Made by a program: the position numbers and the translations under genes. This document shows positions 1 to 6,560 of a stretch of DNA of 23,309 nucleotides, in pieces. This DNA comes from Natrialbaceae archaeon Tc-Br11_E2g1 (GTDB lineage Archaea > Halobacteriota > Halobacteria > Halobacteriales > Natrialbaceae), in assembly GCA_001564255.1 (NCBI GenBank), contig LKNC01000004.1:1-23309 (forward strand), read 5' to 3'. The notes under the pieces are model-generated. The model saw only the letters and a list, made by a program, of their open reading frames with translations, was not told where the DNA came from and searched no databases. How positions within the stretch are numbered: the stretch's first letter is position 1; every line of letters starts with the position of its first letter.

Positions 1-906
1 GAGCGTCGAGATAGCCGCACCCCAGAGCCCGGCGAGGAACAGGGCGGCGGCGTACTCGCCGGCGAGCGGGCCGAGTGCCTGGGCGGCGTCGATCGCCTCG
101 AGGTCAGCGACGCCGCTGCCGGGAGTGTAGAGGACGCTGGCGGCGACGAGGAACGTCGCGAGGCTAAAGAGCCCGAAGGCGACCAGCATCGACGTGCCGA
201 TGTCGAAGAGTCCGAGGTCATAGTCCTCGCGGGTCCACCCGCGGGCACGCATCGTGTACGTCTGCATCGTAATGAGCGTGATGTGGACGGCACCGCCGAG
301 GACGCCGGCGGCGACCAGGGCCCCGTCGAGGCCGGCCGGGATCGTCGGGGCGAGGCCCGAGACGGCGGCGGTCCCGTCGATGGGGACGACGAAAACCGAG
401 GCGACGAAGGCGAGAACCACCACCGAGACGATGAGCTTCGCACCGACCTCGGCGATGTAGTAGCCCCCGCCGGCGAGCGCGGCTGCGAGGACGACCGCCC
501 AAAGGACACCCCAGAGCCGCGCGTCGACGCCGGTGATCGTCGCGCTCACGTCCGCGACCGTCTTCATGATCACGAGCTGGGCGAGCCCGGAGGCGAGGAC
601 CGTATCGATGACCAGCACCCACGCCCAGAACTCACCTAAGTTCTCCTCGACGGTCGCGACGATTCCCTGTTCTGTGAGCAAGCCAAGGCGCATCGAGAGA
701 TACTGTGCAGTCGCGCCGAGAACCGCCGACAGGACGACGACCCACAGTAACGCGTAGCCGAAAGACGCGCCGGCACTGAGCACTGCCGCCATCGTCGCCG
801 GCCCGGCGGCGATCGCGCCGGCCAGCCAGGCGGGTCCGAGCTCCGAGAGGTAGTACCGGAGCCCGGTCTCGGTTCTCGTCGCCGTCTCTACTGAAACGTC
901 AGTCAT
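1..906 (-). CDS. Nramp-family metal transporter (partial, N-terminal part)
   Basis: Reading leftwards from ATG at 906, 302 codons stay open to the window edge, so the C-terminus is missing. The protein is very hydrophobic with about eight membrane segments visible. The opening (ELGPAWLAGAIAAGP, then SAGASFGYALLWVVVLS and QYLSMRLGLLTEQG) follows the first two helices of Nramp (SLC11) proton-coupled divalent metal transporters. The canonical helix-1 metal motif DPGN is GPAT here, and the helix-6 MPH motif is replaced by an AVHITL-type segment, so manganese/iron transport cannot be assumed. A TATA-like TTTATT lies about 25 bases upstream, which supports this start. It is divergent from the dioxygenase gene. 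The family call is fairly sure; the substrate is unknown. Confidence 0.8.
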   Translation of the reverse strand, partial: MTDVSVETATRTETGLRYYLSELGPAWLAGAIAAGPATMAAVLSAGASFGYALLWVVVLSAVLGATAQYLSMRLGLLTEQGIVATVEENLGEFWAWVLVIDTVLASGLAQLVIMKTVADVSATITGVDARLWGVLWAVVLAAALAGGGYYIAEVGAKLIVSVVVLAFVASVFVVPIDGTAAVSGLAPTIPAGLDGALVAAGVLGGAVHITLITMQTYTMRARGWTREDYDLGLFDIGTSMLVAFGLFSLATFLVAASVLYTPGSGVADLEAIDAAQALGPLAGEYAAALFLAGLWGAAISTL

Positions 907-924
907 GCCTGAGTAATCGAGTAC

Positions 925-935
925 GTAAATAAAAA
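925..935 (-). promoter_or_regulatory. TATA-like element for the Nramp gene
   Basis: On the minus strand the A/T run reads TTTTTATTTAC, centred about 25 bases before ATG 906. It is the only AT-rich block between the divergent Nramp and dioxygenase genes, so it may also serve the plus-strand gene with a short leader. This is positional evidence only. Confidence 0.45.
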
Positions 936-999
936 CCACTCGGTTGTAACACCCGGTGTAAACAGAAACTATTACCAAATGGTACCACCAGATGTAGAT

Positions 1000-1782
1000 A
1001 TGGAGCTGACCGAAAGCGAGTTCGACCAGTACCAGACCGACGGCTACGTGGTCGTCGAGGACGCCATCTCCCCGGAGACGGTCGACCGTGTGAAGAGCCG
1101 ACTGCGCGAGTACACCCACGGCGACCGCGAGCCACGATCCTTCGAGAGCCAACTCGAGCCCCGGGTCGAACGAGGGGAACTCGAGGTCGAGGAAGGAGGC
1201 GACGCCGTCCGGAAGTTCGAGGGGTTGGGGATGGTCGAAGAGGACGACGTCTTCGCCGAACTCGCGAACGACGAGACGATCGTCTCGGTGGCAACGCAGT
1301 TGCTCGGCCCGAACCTCAAACTCCTTCGGAGTGCGACGATGTTCAAACCGCCGAACGTCGGCAGCGAGAAGGGATACCACCAGGACGCGGCGTACTACCC
1401 GATCCACCCGATGGACCACGTCACCGTCTGGATCGCCTTAGACGATGCGACTCGGGAGAACGGCTGTATGAACGTCGTCCCGGGCGGACACACGGCGGGA
1501 ATTCTCGGCCACGAAGCCGTCGAGTACGACACCGACATCGTCATCCCCGACCGCGACTACGACGCGGACGCCGTCGCGGTCCCGATGGACGCCGGCAGCG
1601 CCCTCTTCACCCACTGTCTGATCCCCCACTACACCGCGCCGAACACGACCGACGACTGGCGACGCGCGATGATCATGGCCTACATGCGATCGCGTTCGCG
1701 GTTTTCCAAACCCGAGGCGGAACTGCCACCGTGGGTCGACTCCGTCCACATCACGGGCGAGGAGTTCCCCGGCTGCGTATGA
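1000..1782 (+). CDS. Phytanoyl-CoA dioxygenase (PhyH) family protein
   Basis: The gene encodes 260 residues from ATG 1000; an in-frame ATG at 979 would add seven residues. The protein fits the Fe(II)/2-oxoglutarate-dependent PhyH fold. The N-terminus (FDQYQTDGYVVVEDAIS) is the typical opening. The iron-binding HxD is in YHQDAAYYP (H127, D129), and the distal histidine and 2-oxoglutarate arginine are in PHYTAPNTTDDWRRA (H210 and the RR pair). ENGCMNVVPGGH is the usual segment between them. The PhyH start is typically close to the FxxxGYVVVEDA motif, which favours 1000 over 979. Members hydroxylate varied small molecules and the substrate cannot be told from sequence. It stands alone, divergent from the Nramp gene, with no pathway partner beside it. 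Confidence 0.85.
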   Translation: MELTESEFDQYQTDGYVVVEDAISPETVDRVKSRLREYTHGDREPRSFESQLEPRVERGELEVEEGGDAVRKFEGLGMVEEDDVFAELANDETIVSVATQLLGPNLKLLRSATMFKPPNVGSEKGYHQDAAYYPIHPMDHVTVWIALDDATRENGCMNVVPGGHTAGILGHEAVEYDTDIVIPDRDYDADAVAVPMDAGSALFTHCLIPHYTAPNTTDDWRRAMIMAYMRSRSRFSKPEAELPPWVDSVHITGEEFPGCV

Positions 1783-1803
1783 TACTACTGGACAAAACGG
1801 TTT

Positions 1804-1866
1804 ACACTCGATCGCACTCGAACGGCCGCCACCGCCGGCGGCACACCGTGAGACGCGATCGAGTGT
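1804..1866. repeat. Nested inverted repeat (12-bp outer stem, 6-bp inner stem)
   Basis: ACACTCGATCGC at 1804-1815 is the exact reverse complement of GCGATCGAGTGT at 1855-1866. Inside the 39-base loop, GCCGCC (1825-1830) pairs with GGCGGC (1837-1842). It starts 22 bases after the dioxygenase stop codon. It could be a structured 3' UTR or transcript end, or the ends of a small inserted element. No T-run follows and no target duplication is seen. Confidence 0.6.
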
Positions 1867-1946
1867 TCACTGGCTGTTGTCCGGCAGTAGGTGTCAGTGG
1901 CAAACACACCCAAGATGTATCACTCGAGGGCAACACTTGCCGAGCG

Positions 1947-2314
1947 ATGACGACCCACGAACGGCCACTCGAGTCGGTCGGGGGAGACGCCGCCGGTCAG
2001 TCTCCAGGACGCCCCCGAGACGGACACGCCGACAGCGGACGGGATGGGTGGTGCGATCGAGCGGGCCTACGACCTCACAGAGGAACTCGAGGGTGCCGTC
2101 GTCCCCCGGCAGTTCTCGAACCCGTCGAACGCCAAAGCCCACTACGAGACCACGACCCCGGAGCTCTACAACGCCCTCGAGTGTGGGCGCGGCGAGCGTC
2201 ACGGCAAAGTAGGTCGCCCCGCGGATCGAGGCGGGCGGGATCGACGTCCCCCACGACTCCGTGGTAATGGTGTTCGCCGGCTCGAGCGAGCGCTACCTCT
2301 CGAAAGGGATCTAG
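1947..2314 (+). pseudogene. Decayed cysteine synthase (CysK-type) relic
   Basis: Pieces of a PLP-dependent cysteine synthase lie in order but in different frames. Residues MTTHERPLESV begin at 1947 and, after a frame change, GETPPVSLQDAP matches the conserved GxTPLVRL opening. From about 2038 the segment GMGGAIERAYDLTEELEGA, then PRQFSNPSNAKAHYETTTPEL, matches the middle of the enzyme. RIEAGGIDVPHDSVVMVF with AGSSERYLSKGI and a TAG at 2312-2314 matches the C-terminus. The roughly 100 residues holding the PLP lysine and asparagine loop are missing between the first two pieces, and a second gap removes the glycine-rich GTGGT region. At about 120 codons against roughly 300 for the family, it cannot make an active enzyme. 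The family assignment is by recalled motif similarity. Confidence 0.75.
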
Positions 2315-2345
2315 CGCTCGTTCGAGGAGTGGCCGGGCTGACTGC

Positions 2346-2756
2346 TCACCCCAGGAGTTTCCGGTGTTCGACTTTCATACAGCGATCCTCGACGACCGTC
2401 CGCCCCGACGCCCTGGCCCGCTCGAGTGCCCTCCGGTCGACGATACCGAACTGCGTCCAGACGACCCGGACGTCCTCACGCTCGAGAACGTCGTCGACGA
2501 CGGCCTCGAGTTCGTCACTCGGCCGAAAGACACAGACGACGTCGATCTCGGCTTCGACGTCGGTCAGCGAATCGTAGGCCCGTCGGCCGAGGATTTCCTC
2601 GGCGTAGGGGTTGACCGGGATTACCTCGTAGCCGTGGTCGTCCATGTACTTCGGGACGTCGTGGGCTGGTTTGCCCGGCGAACGCGAACAACCGACGACC
2701 GCGACGGTCTCTAGCCCGAGGATCTCCCGCAGGCCCGCGTCGCTCTCGACTGGCAT
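2346..2756 (-). CDS. CoA-binding (YccU-like) domain protein
   Basis: 136 residues from ATG 2756 form a single Rossmann-type CoA-binding domain. The opening reads TVAVVGCSRSPGKPAHDVPK, then a glycine-tyrosine turn (HGYEVIPVNP), the acidic DVVCVFRPS strand, and VVWTQFGIVD followed by VVEDRCMKVEH near the end, all family hallmarks. Small stand-alone proteins of this type are thought to bind coenzyme A or a derivative, but their role is unsettled. A second ATG at 2762 would add two residues. A TATA-like TTTAGT at 2780-2785 is centred 26-27 bases from 2756, favouring the shorter, leaderless start. The downstream cysteine synthase relic is convergent and unrelated. Confidence 0.85.
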   Translation of the reverse strand: MPVESDAGLREILGLETVAVVGCSRSPGKPAHDVPKYMDDHGYEVIPVNPYAEEILGRRAYDSLTDVEAEIDVVCVFRPSDELEAVVDDVLEREDVRVVWTQFGIVDRRALERARASGRTVVEDRCMKVEHRKLLG

Positions 2757-2779
2757 ACTCATCCACTCGCACCGGTGGT

Positions 2780-2785
2780 ACTAAA
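2780..2785 (-). promoter_or_regulatory. TATA-like element for the CoA-binding gene
   Basis: TTTAGT on the minus strand, centred 26-27 bases before ATG 2756. This decides between the two closely spaced ATGs in favour of the inner one. Confidence 0.4.
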
Positions 2786-2812
2786 TTCCGGTGGTGAACC
2801 GTTCGTGACCGT

Positions 2813-3442
2813 TCAGAGACCGGTAACCTGAACGTCCGGCTCGGAACCGTCGCCGTCCTCGACCTCTATAACCGCGTCGAAGAGCTGTTTGAGGGTGTTC
2901 ATCGTCTGATCGTCGTGGGCCGTCGAATCGATGACGTACAGGCCGAGTGCGTCAGCACTCTGGACGCGACCGGTGAACACGTGGAGGAATCGGAAGACCG
3001 TCTGAAGGTCTGAGTACATAAGAAGCGTCGACACGGAGTGAAGCAGGATCCGGTTGCGGGTGAGTCCGCGCCCCTCGTAGAACTCCTGGAGGAACTCGGA
3101 GAGTTTGATCCCGATCCCCGTCATATCGACCGGCGAAGAGGCGTACTTGACCCGTGGATCCTCCTCGACCGAGCCGATCCCACGCTGTTTGGTTACACAG
3201 TCGACAACCCCGACGTCGACGTCTCTCGGGGAGTCAGCGTCGACGAGTCCGCCGAACTCCGAAAGGACCTTGTCGGCACTGTCTTTGGTCGTGACGATAA
3301 TTGTCCCCTCCCCCATGTTTGCACCACTGGCGATCGCATCGAAAGCCATACCACGTTTGCCTGTCAGTGGCGCGCCCGCGATGAGGACATTCGTCCCGGG
3401 CTGAATCTCGGTGTCCGACAGGACATCTGTGAGGTCGTACAT
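2813..3442 (-). CDS. KaiC/RadA-like (RecA superfamily) ATPase
   Basis: 209 residues. A Walker A-like loop GAPLTGKR lies at residues 23-30, preceded by PGTNVLIAG as in KaiC/Rad55-type ATPases. The strand GEGTIIVTTKDSADKVL after the first helix matches the segment following Walker A in this group. The candidate Walker B region is RNRILLHSVSTLLMYSD, which lacks the usual acidic residue directly after the hydrophobic strand. Proteins of this kind are common in haloarchaea as short single-domain members of unknown role, often thought to be regulatory rather than recombinational. It lies on the same strand as the CoA-binding gene, 56 bases upstream, but each has its own plausible promoter. The exact function is unknown. 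Confidence 0.75.
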   Translation of the reverse strand: MYDLTDVLSDTEIQPGTNVLIAGAPLTGKRGMAFDAIASGANMGEGTIIVTTKDSADKVLSEFGGLVDADSPRDVDVGVVDCVTKQRGIGSVEEDPRVKYASSPVDMTGIGIKLSEFLQEFYEGRGLTRNRILLHSVSTLLMYSDLQTVFRFLHVFTGRVQSADALGLYVIDSTAHDDQTMNTLKQLFDAVIEVEDGDGSEPDVQVTGL

Positions 3443-3527
3443 ACCAGATACACACCCATCTGCAGTCGGCGGATGACCACGACCGCTCGCGCCGTCGTCC
3501 GTCGTATGCTATGAGAATACGGCAACC

Positions 3528-3536
3528 GGGTTATAT
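3528..3536 (-). promoter_or_regulatory. Possible TATA element for the KaiC-like gene
   Basis: The AT-rich AATATAACC on the minus strand sits about 90 bases before ATG 3442, implying a leader of roughly 60 bases. No TATA element is seen at the leaderless distance, so this is the best candidate in the 145-base gap, not a firm call. Confidence 0.3.
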
Positions 3537-3587
3537 TCCTTTTGATTGTACGGGTGGCTGATCGACGACCCGCCGTCCGGAACCCAT

Positions 3588-4445
3588 CTACGCCGGCACC
3601 CACGGGACTTCGAGGGCCATACGCCCCACGACGAACGCCAGCGCGGCGAGAAACATCCCGTATTTGAGATGTTCATGCCCGGCAGTCGGATCCGCGAAGC
3701 TCTCGACCATCGCGTAGGCCATAACCGCCACCGCCGGGACGACGATGAGCAAGTACGCGAGGCCAAAGTCCATACTCAGGTACGGCACCGGACTCGCGAG
3801 TATCGCAACTGCCAGCGACACCGCCCCGACGTACAGCGCCCGTCGGCGACCGATCGCGATGGGCAACGTGTTGAGCCCTTCCTCGCGGTCACCCTCGAGG
3901 TCTTCGACGTCCTTTATGATCTCCCGGCTCATCGTCGACAGCGCAGCGAGCACGAAGAGGACGACAGCGGCCCCGACGTTCCCGACCGCCGCCCCACCGA
4001 ACAGGAACGTACTCCCGCCGAGATACGCGACGAGGGCGTTACCGACGCCGGGCAACCCTTTGAAAAACTCCGTATACGCCAGCAACGCGAGGAGGTTCAC
4101 GACGGCGATAGCGATCGCAAGCGCCGGTAAAACGAGCGCCAACGCGACCGCAATCGCGAACAGGACGAAACTGAAACCCAGGGCACCACGCGGACTGACC
4201 GCACCGCGTGGAATCGCCCGCCCGGGCTGGTTGATCCGATCGATCTCCCGATCGAAGTAATCGTTGATCGCGTTGCCCGCCCCCGTCGCAGAAACCGTCG
4301 CTCCCACCGCAGCCGCCGTCTCGATGGGGGAGGCCGTGACCCCGCCAGCGACGTACGCCCCGATAAACGTCAAAAAGCCGGCCGCGACCGAATTCACCGG
4401 CCGCGTCAACTCGAGTAGGCCACGTATCGTCTCCCCCACAGGCAT
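3588..4445 (-). CDS. UbiA-type prenyltransferase, probable digeranylgeranylglyceryl phosphate synthase
   Basis: 285 residues with about eight or nine membrane helices. The first aspartate-rich motif is NDYFDREID (residues 61-69) followed by RINQPGRAIPRG. The second is DVEDLEGD (179-186) followed by REEGLNTLPIAIG. Both are signatures of UbiA prenyltransferases. The PxRxIPxG segment, length and archaeal setting fit digeranylgeranylglyceryl phosphate synthase, which adds the second geranylgeranyl chain to form the archaeal ether-lipid core. Other UbiA enzymes, for example in menaquinone synthesis, are possible. ATG 4445 was chosen over 4460 because a TATA element (TTTATA, 4470-4475) is centred about 27 bases upstream, matching a leaderless transcript. 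Confidence 0.87.
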   Translation of the reverse strand: MPVGETIRGLLELTRPVNSVAAGFLTFIGAYVAGGVTASPIETAAAVGATVSATGAGNAINDYFDREIDRINQPGRAIPRGAVSPRGALGFSFVLFAIAVALALVLPALAIAIAVVNLLALLAYTEFFKGLPGVGNALVAYLGGSTFLFGGAAVGNVGAAVVLFVLAALSTMSREIIKDVEDLEGDREEGLNTLPIAIGRRRALYVGAVSLAVAILASPVPYLSMDFGLAYLLIVVPAVAVMAYAMVESFADPTAGHEHLKYGMFLAALAFVVGRMALEVPWVPA

Positions 4446-4469
4446 AACCGGGAGTGGCAATCCCCGGGG

Positions 4470-4475
4470 TATAAA
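4470..4475 (-). promoter_or_regulatory. TATA box of the UbiA-family gene
   Basis: TTTATA on the minus strand, centred 27-28 bases before ATG 4445 in a GC-rich setting. It supports a leaderless start at 4445. Confidence 0.55.
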
Positions 4476-4503
4476 CGGTACGGTACGACTGTCCCAGTGT
4501 GAC

Positions 4504-4692
4504 TTACCGCCACTCTTCTAGGTCACAGAGCGCGTCGTGATCGACCGAGATCCACTGTGTTAGCCGTTCGTCTCCCGTCGCCGCTACCGGAACGAGCGTC
4601 CACCACCCTTCCTCGTCGGTGAGCAACTCGAGCGGTTCGTCGGGAGTCGACTCCTCCTCGGACCGACCGACAGGTGCATCGTTCACGGTCAT
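4504..4692 (-). CDS. Small haloarchaeal protein, 62 residues (DUF7511-like)
   Basis: Sixty-two residues, very acidic, with a variable N-terminal third (APVGRSEEESTPDEP). The conserved-looking core reads LELLTDEEGWWTLVPVAATG, then DERLTQWISVDHDALCDLEEWR, to the end. I associate this pattern of a tryptophan-rich strand, ATGDERLTQW and a terminal CDLEEWR with a small domain widespread in haloarchaea (DUF7511, from memory), with no known function. No signal peptide or membrane segment is present. The start at 4692 is fixed by a TATA element at 4716-4721, centred 26-27 bases upstream; an upstream in-frame ATG at 4746 would place that promoter inside the gene. Confidence 0.75.
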   Translation of the reverse strand: MTVNDAPVGRSEEESTPDEPLELLTDEEGWWTLVPVAATGDERLTQWISVDHDALCDLEEWR

Positions 4693-4715
4693 GGCTCTAT
4701 CGGGGGTTCGGATCG

Positions 4716-4721
4716 ATAAAA
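4716..4721 (-). promoter_or_regulatory. TATA box of the 62-residue protein gene
   Basis: TTTTAT on the minus strand, centred 26-27 bases before ATG 4692. It indicates a leaderless transcript and rules against the longer reading from 4746. Confidence 0.5.
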
Positions 4722-4850
4722 CAAGAGCCCCTACGAAAATTTTCAAACGATGGGAATCAGCGACAGCCTCGAAGTTCTCGATTGTTTACTGTGCTTTGGG
4801 ACGGGTCGAACCGTGTGACCGTCGACCCAATCCGCGTGAAATCGAGCGAC

Positions 4851-4856
4851 TTATAC
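4851..4856 (+). promoter_or_regulatory. TATA box of the tRNA-Arg gene
   Basis: TTATAC lies about 30 bases before the first base of the mature tRNA, implying a 5' leader of only a few bases. Its position and sequence fit an archaeal tRNA promoter. Confidence 0.5.
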
Positions 4857-4883
4857 GGGACCGACGGAAACGAGAGAACGCAA

Positions 4884-4958
4884 GGGCGCTTAGCTCAGTC
4901 TGGACAGAGTGCTTGGCTTCGGACCAAGTTGTCGCGGGTTCAAATCCTGCAGCGCCCA
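4884..4958 (+). tRNA. tRNA-Arg (anticodon UCG)
   Basis: A complete cloverleaf can be folded. The acceptor stem GGGCGCT pairs with AGCGCCC over all seven positions, with discriminator A at 4958. The D arm contains TAGCTCAG and GGACAGAG. The anticodon stem CTTGG/CCAAG holds the loop CTTCGGA, giving anticodon TCG (reads CGA, arginine). The T arm GCGGG/CCTGC carries TTCAAAT. CCA is not encoded and no intron is seen. The last 12 bases of the gene plus the next base (4947-4959) recur exactly at 6641-6653, so the gene appears to have served as an integration site while staying intact. Confidence 0.95.
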
Positions 4959-4959
4959 T
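4947..4959. repeat. attL-like copy: 3' end of tRNA-Arg
   Basis: CTGCAGCGCCCAT overlaps the T-stem and acceptor 3' strand of the tRNA. An identical 13-mer is found 1694 bases downstream. Use of a tRNA 3' end as attachment site is typical of tyrosine-integrase elements in archaea. The match does not extend beyond 13 bases, so part of the core may have diverged. Confidence 0.55.
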
Positions 4960-5417
4960 ACATTTGTGTCCTAATAACCGACCGACGGCGTGGCGATTGT
5001 CGATCGAATAATCTGGGTGGGGTGCTTTTGTTCGATAGTCGAATGAATCCGATCGAGGGTGGTGTCGTCTTGGGATTCGCGTACATCCGAACTGGGTGCA
5101 CCAGAGAAAATCAATCGCCAATTGATGGGCTGTCTCTTTCTGCACTAAATCTCAAATTGAGGGTTCCTAATACTTTATCAAGAACGGAGTGCTGAATAGA
5201 GGGTGTGTATGCAGCACAGTTGGTTCGTTGTTTCCGATCAATCAGTGCTGAATCAGCTGGTCGCTGAAGACTGCGTATTGATCAACGGGGCTCCTAATAG
5301 TGACAAGTGATGTTCTGAACGCCGTGCAGGGTACACAACACGGGTTTTGAATCAAAGCGCCCACTCAATGCCACGACTACAATTAGAATTATCCTCTGTC
5401 CGAATGGAAGATGAGGT
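4960..5417. other. AT-richer intergenic start of the putative island
   Basis: The 458 bases after the tRNA change abruptly to AT-richer sequence with many stops. They hold one 33-codon reading frame (5209-5310), a short inverted repeat ATCAAT-CGCCA-ATTGAT (5110-5126), the near-palindrome CTCAAATTGAG (5151-5161) and a TATA-like TACTTTATC near 5171. No integrase fragment or recognisable gene is seen on either strand. Confidence 0.6.
5209..5310 (+). CDS. Tiny hypothetical frame, 33 residues
   Basis: ATG 5209 to TGA 5310 encodes MQHSWFVVSDQ... ending APNSDK. An AT-rich TTTAT lies about 33 bases upstream. No family is recognised and there are no hydrophobic or coiled segments. It may be chance or the relic of a longer gene in the island. 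Coding status is doubtful. Confidence 0.18.
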   Translation: MQHSWFVVSDQSVLNQLVAEDCVLINGAPNSDK

Positions 5418-5681
5418 ATGAATAACTCGATAACTGCTGGGAGATACGCGGTAATCAGCGTGTTCCTCATCGTGGCATCGTGGATCGTAAAGGTGCCTGG
5501 TGATCCACTAATCACGGGGCCAAGAGTAATGCAGTTTGCTGGCGCTGGGGTGGTTTTAGTTGCTGCGCTCACAGCAGTCATCGAGATTGGTCAGTTGAGA
5601 AAGACCGTTTACAAACGGGGATTGGCAACGTTCGGTGGTGTCATCTGGTTTATTGGTATTATTGTCGAATTCACTGTGTGA
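5418..5681 (+). CDS. Small membrane protein, 87 residues, unknown function
   Basis: The protein has three likely membrane helices: AVISVFLIVASWIVKV, then FAGAGVVLVAALTAVIEI, then GVIWFIGIIVEF at the C-terminus. The RKTVYKRG segment forms a basic cytoplasmic loop between the second and third. I recognise no family. Codon use is AT-richer than the flanking chromosome, as expected of island cargo. An AT-rich stretch (AATTAGAATTAT, about 5381-5392) is placed about 30 bases before the ATG, and GAGGT touches the ATG directly, too close to act as a normal ribosome site, so leaderless translation is more likely. It stands alone, with the toxin-antitoxin pair convergent downstream. The three-helix architecture suggests it is real; its role is unknown. 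Confidence 0.6.
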   Translation: MNNSITAGRYAVISVFLIVASWIVKVPGDPLITGPRVMQFAGAGVVLVAALTAVIEIGQLRKTVYKRGLATFGGVIWFIGIIVEFTV

Positions 5682-5776
5682 ATAGGACGTACCGACCGCT
5701 CAATACTCCCCGAACTCAAGCTTCAGCCCGTCCTGCATTCGCGTCCTGCATTCAGCATCGCTCTTCGAATACATCT

Positions 5777-5852
5777 GCATACTGTCAAATAGGCCGATTC
5801 TCAGACACTCGAATTCCGCCCCCCACAGCTGAAAGGTCGATTGGTTCGACGG
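5777..5852. repeat. Imperfect direct repeat, left copy (flanks toxin-antitoxin pair)
   Basis: The last 24 bases (5829-5852) match 6605-6628 with two mismatches, sharing CTGAAAGGTCGATT and GTTCGA. The similarity continues upstream in weaker form (ATACTGT, ATTCTCAGA versus ATTTCAGA, ATTCCGCC versus ATTCGGCC) with small indels. The core is clear; the outer boundary is approximate. Confidence 0.5.
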
Positions 5853-5869
5853 ATCAACCGTGCGCTGTG

Positions 5870-6289
5870 TTAGTGGGTTTCGAACGAGTCTATCACGTCA
5901 CTCGTCGAGTACGTCTCAACCGGATCCTGTTCATCGAAGTCGGAATCATCACTCCAGATGGCCCCATCGCAGGCTATCGCACACGCCAGGTAGAGTACAT
6001 CGTCGGGGTCGGTGTCGCCGATCGCGTCATCTGCTCGCTCGATAGCCGGATAGAACTCGTCGGCGGGGACGACATCGATGTACTGGAACAGTAGGTCGAT
6101 GAACTGCGCTACTCGTTCCGGTTGCATTCCGGACTTCTCCACGATCAAATCTTGGTAGTTCCCGATTTCGTCGTGGACGAAGGCAGGTGTCAGCAGGTCA
6201 GGTTCTTCAAGTGTGACGATGAGGTCTCACGTTTTCGAATCGGCGATGAGGGCAGAGATGACGACGTTGGCGTCGATGACCAGCTTCAT
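5870..6289 (-). pseudogene. PIN-domain toxin (VapC-like) interrupted by an in-frame TGA
   Basis: From ATG 6289, the frame reads MKLVIDANVVISALIADSKT, hits TGA at codon 21 (6229-6227), then continues without frameshift through DLIVTLEEPDLLTPAFVHDEI to TAA at 5870-5872, 139 residues if read through. The first PIN acidic residue is D6 in VIDAN and the second is E41 in HDEI. The C-terminal cluster is GDTDPDDVLYLACAIACD followed by AIWSDDSDFDEQ, so the rest of the ribonuclease domain looks intact. Family members usually have a charged residue such as arginine after K-T/S, and CGA to TGA is a single change. Downstream ATG codons would give products lacking D6. The antitoxin gene ends nine bases upstream, the classic VapBC order. 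Most likely a recently inactivated toxin; a sequencing error cannot be excluded. Confidence 0.8.
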
Positions 6290-6298
6290 TCGTCGAGT

Positions 6299-6529
6299 TC
6301 ACACCGATTCTTCGTCAACCCGCTTGCGTCCATTCTCATTGATTTTATCAGCGATTTCCCGCACGTCGTTCTCGGTGAGTTCGCTCTCGTTTGTGAGTTC
6401 GTCCATCACTTCGAGCGCTTCTATCTTCTCTTGGATTGCCTGCCGAGTGACCTCACTCCAGTTGATCTCCGGGTGCTTTTCCATGCGCTTCTTGAGCTCA
6501 TCGTCCACGTTGACGGTGATACTGGCCAT
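6299..6529 (-). CDS. Ribbon-helix-helix antitoxin (VapB/CopG-like)
   Basis: 76 residues. The start MASITVNVDDELKKRMEKHPEINWSE is a ribbon-helix-helix DNA-binding fold: one short strand (SITVNV), then two helices through VTRQAIQEKIEALEVMDEL. The charged tail (TNESELTENDVREIADKINEN) would bind the toxin. It is placed before the PIN toxin with a nine-base gap, so the two form a toxin-antitoxin operon in which the antitoxin should repress its own promoter. A candidate operator CACAG-AATA-CTGTG lies just upstream at 6547-6560. The frame is intact although the toxin is broken, leaving a possible orphan antitoxin. The family is certain at the fold level; the VapB label rests on the PIN partner. Confidence 0.85.
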   Translation of the reverse strand: MASITVNVDDELKKRMEKHPEINWSEVTRQAIQEKIEALEVMDELTNESELTENDVREIADKINENGRKRVDEESV

Positions 6530-6546
6530 ACAAGAATCTATGTATA

Positions 6547-6560
6547 CACAGAATACTGTG
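6547..6560. promoter_or_regulatory. Candidate antitoxin operator (inverted repeat)
   Basis: CACAG-AATA-CTGTG is a perfect five-base inverted repeat 18 bases before the antitoxin ATG, next to the palindrome TGTATACA (6541-6548). Ribbon-helix-helix antitoxins bind such short repeats at their own promoters; here it is inferred from position. Confidence 0.35.

Noticed and set aside
5110..5161. Short inverted repeats in the island (ATCAAT/ATTGAT and CTCAAATTGAG)
   Set aside because: Arms of five or six bases in AT-rich sequence are easily due to chance and are not tied to a gene start or end.
6227..6229. TGA as a selenocysteine codon in the PIN gene
   Set aside because: Haloarchaea are not known to use selenocysteine, PIN domains have no cysteine/selenocysteine at this place, and no hairpin element is evident.
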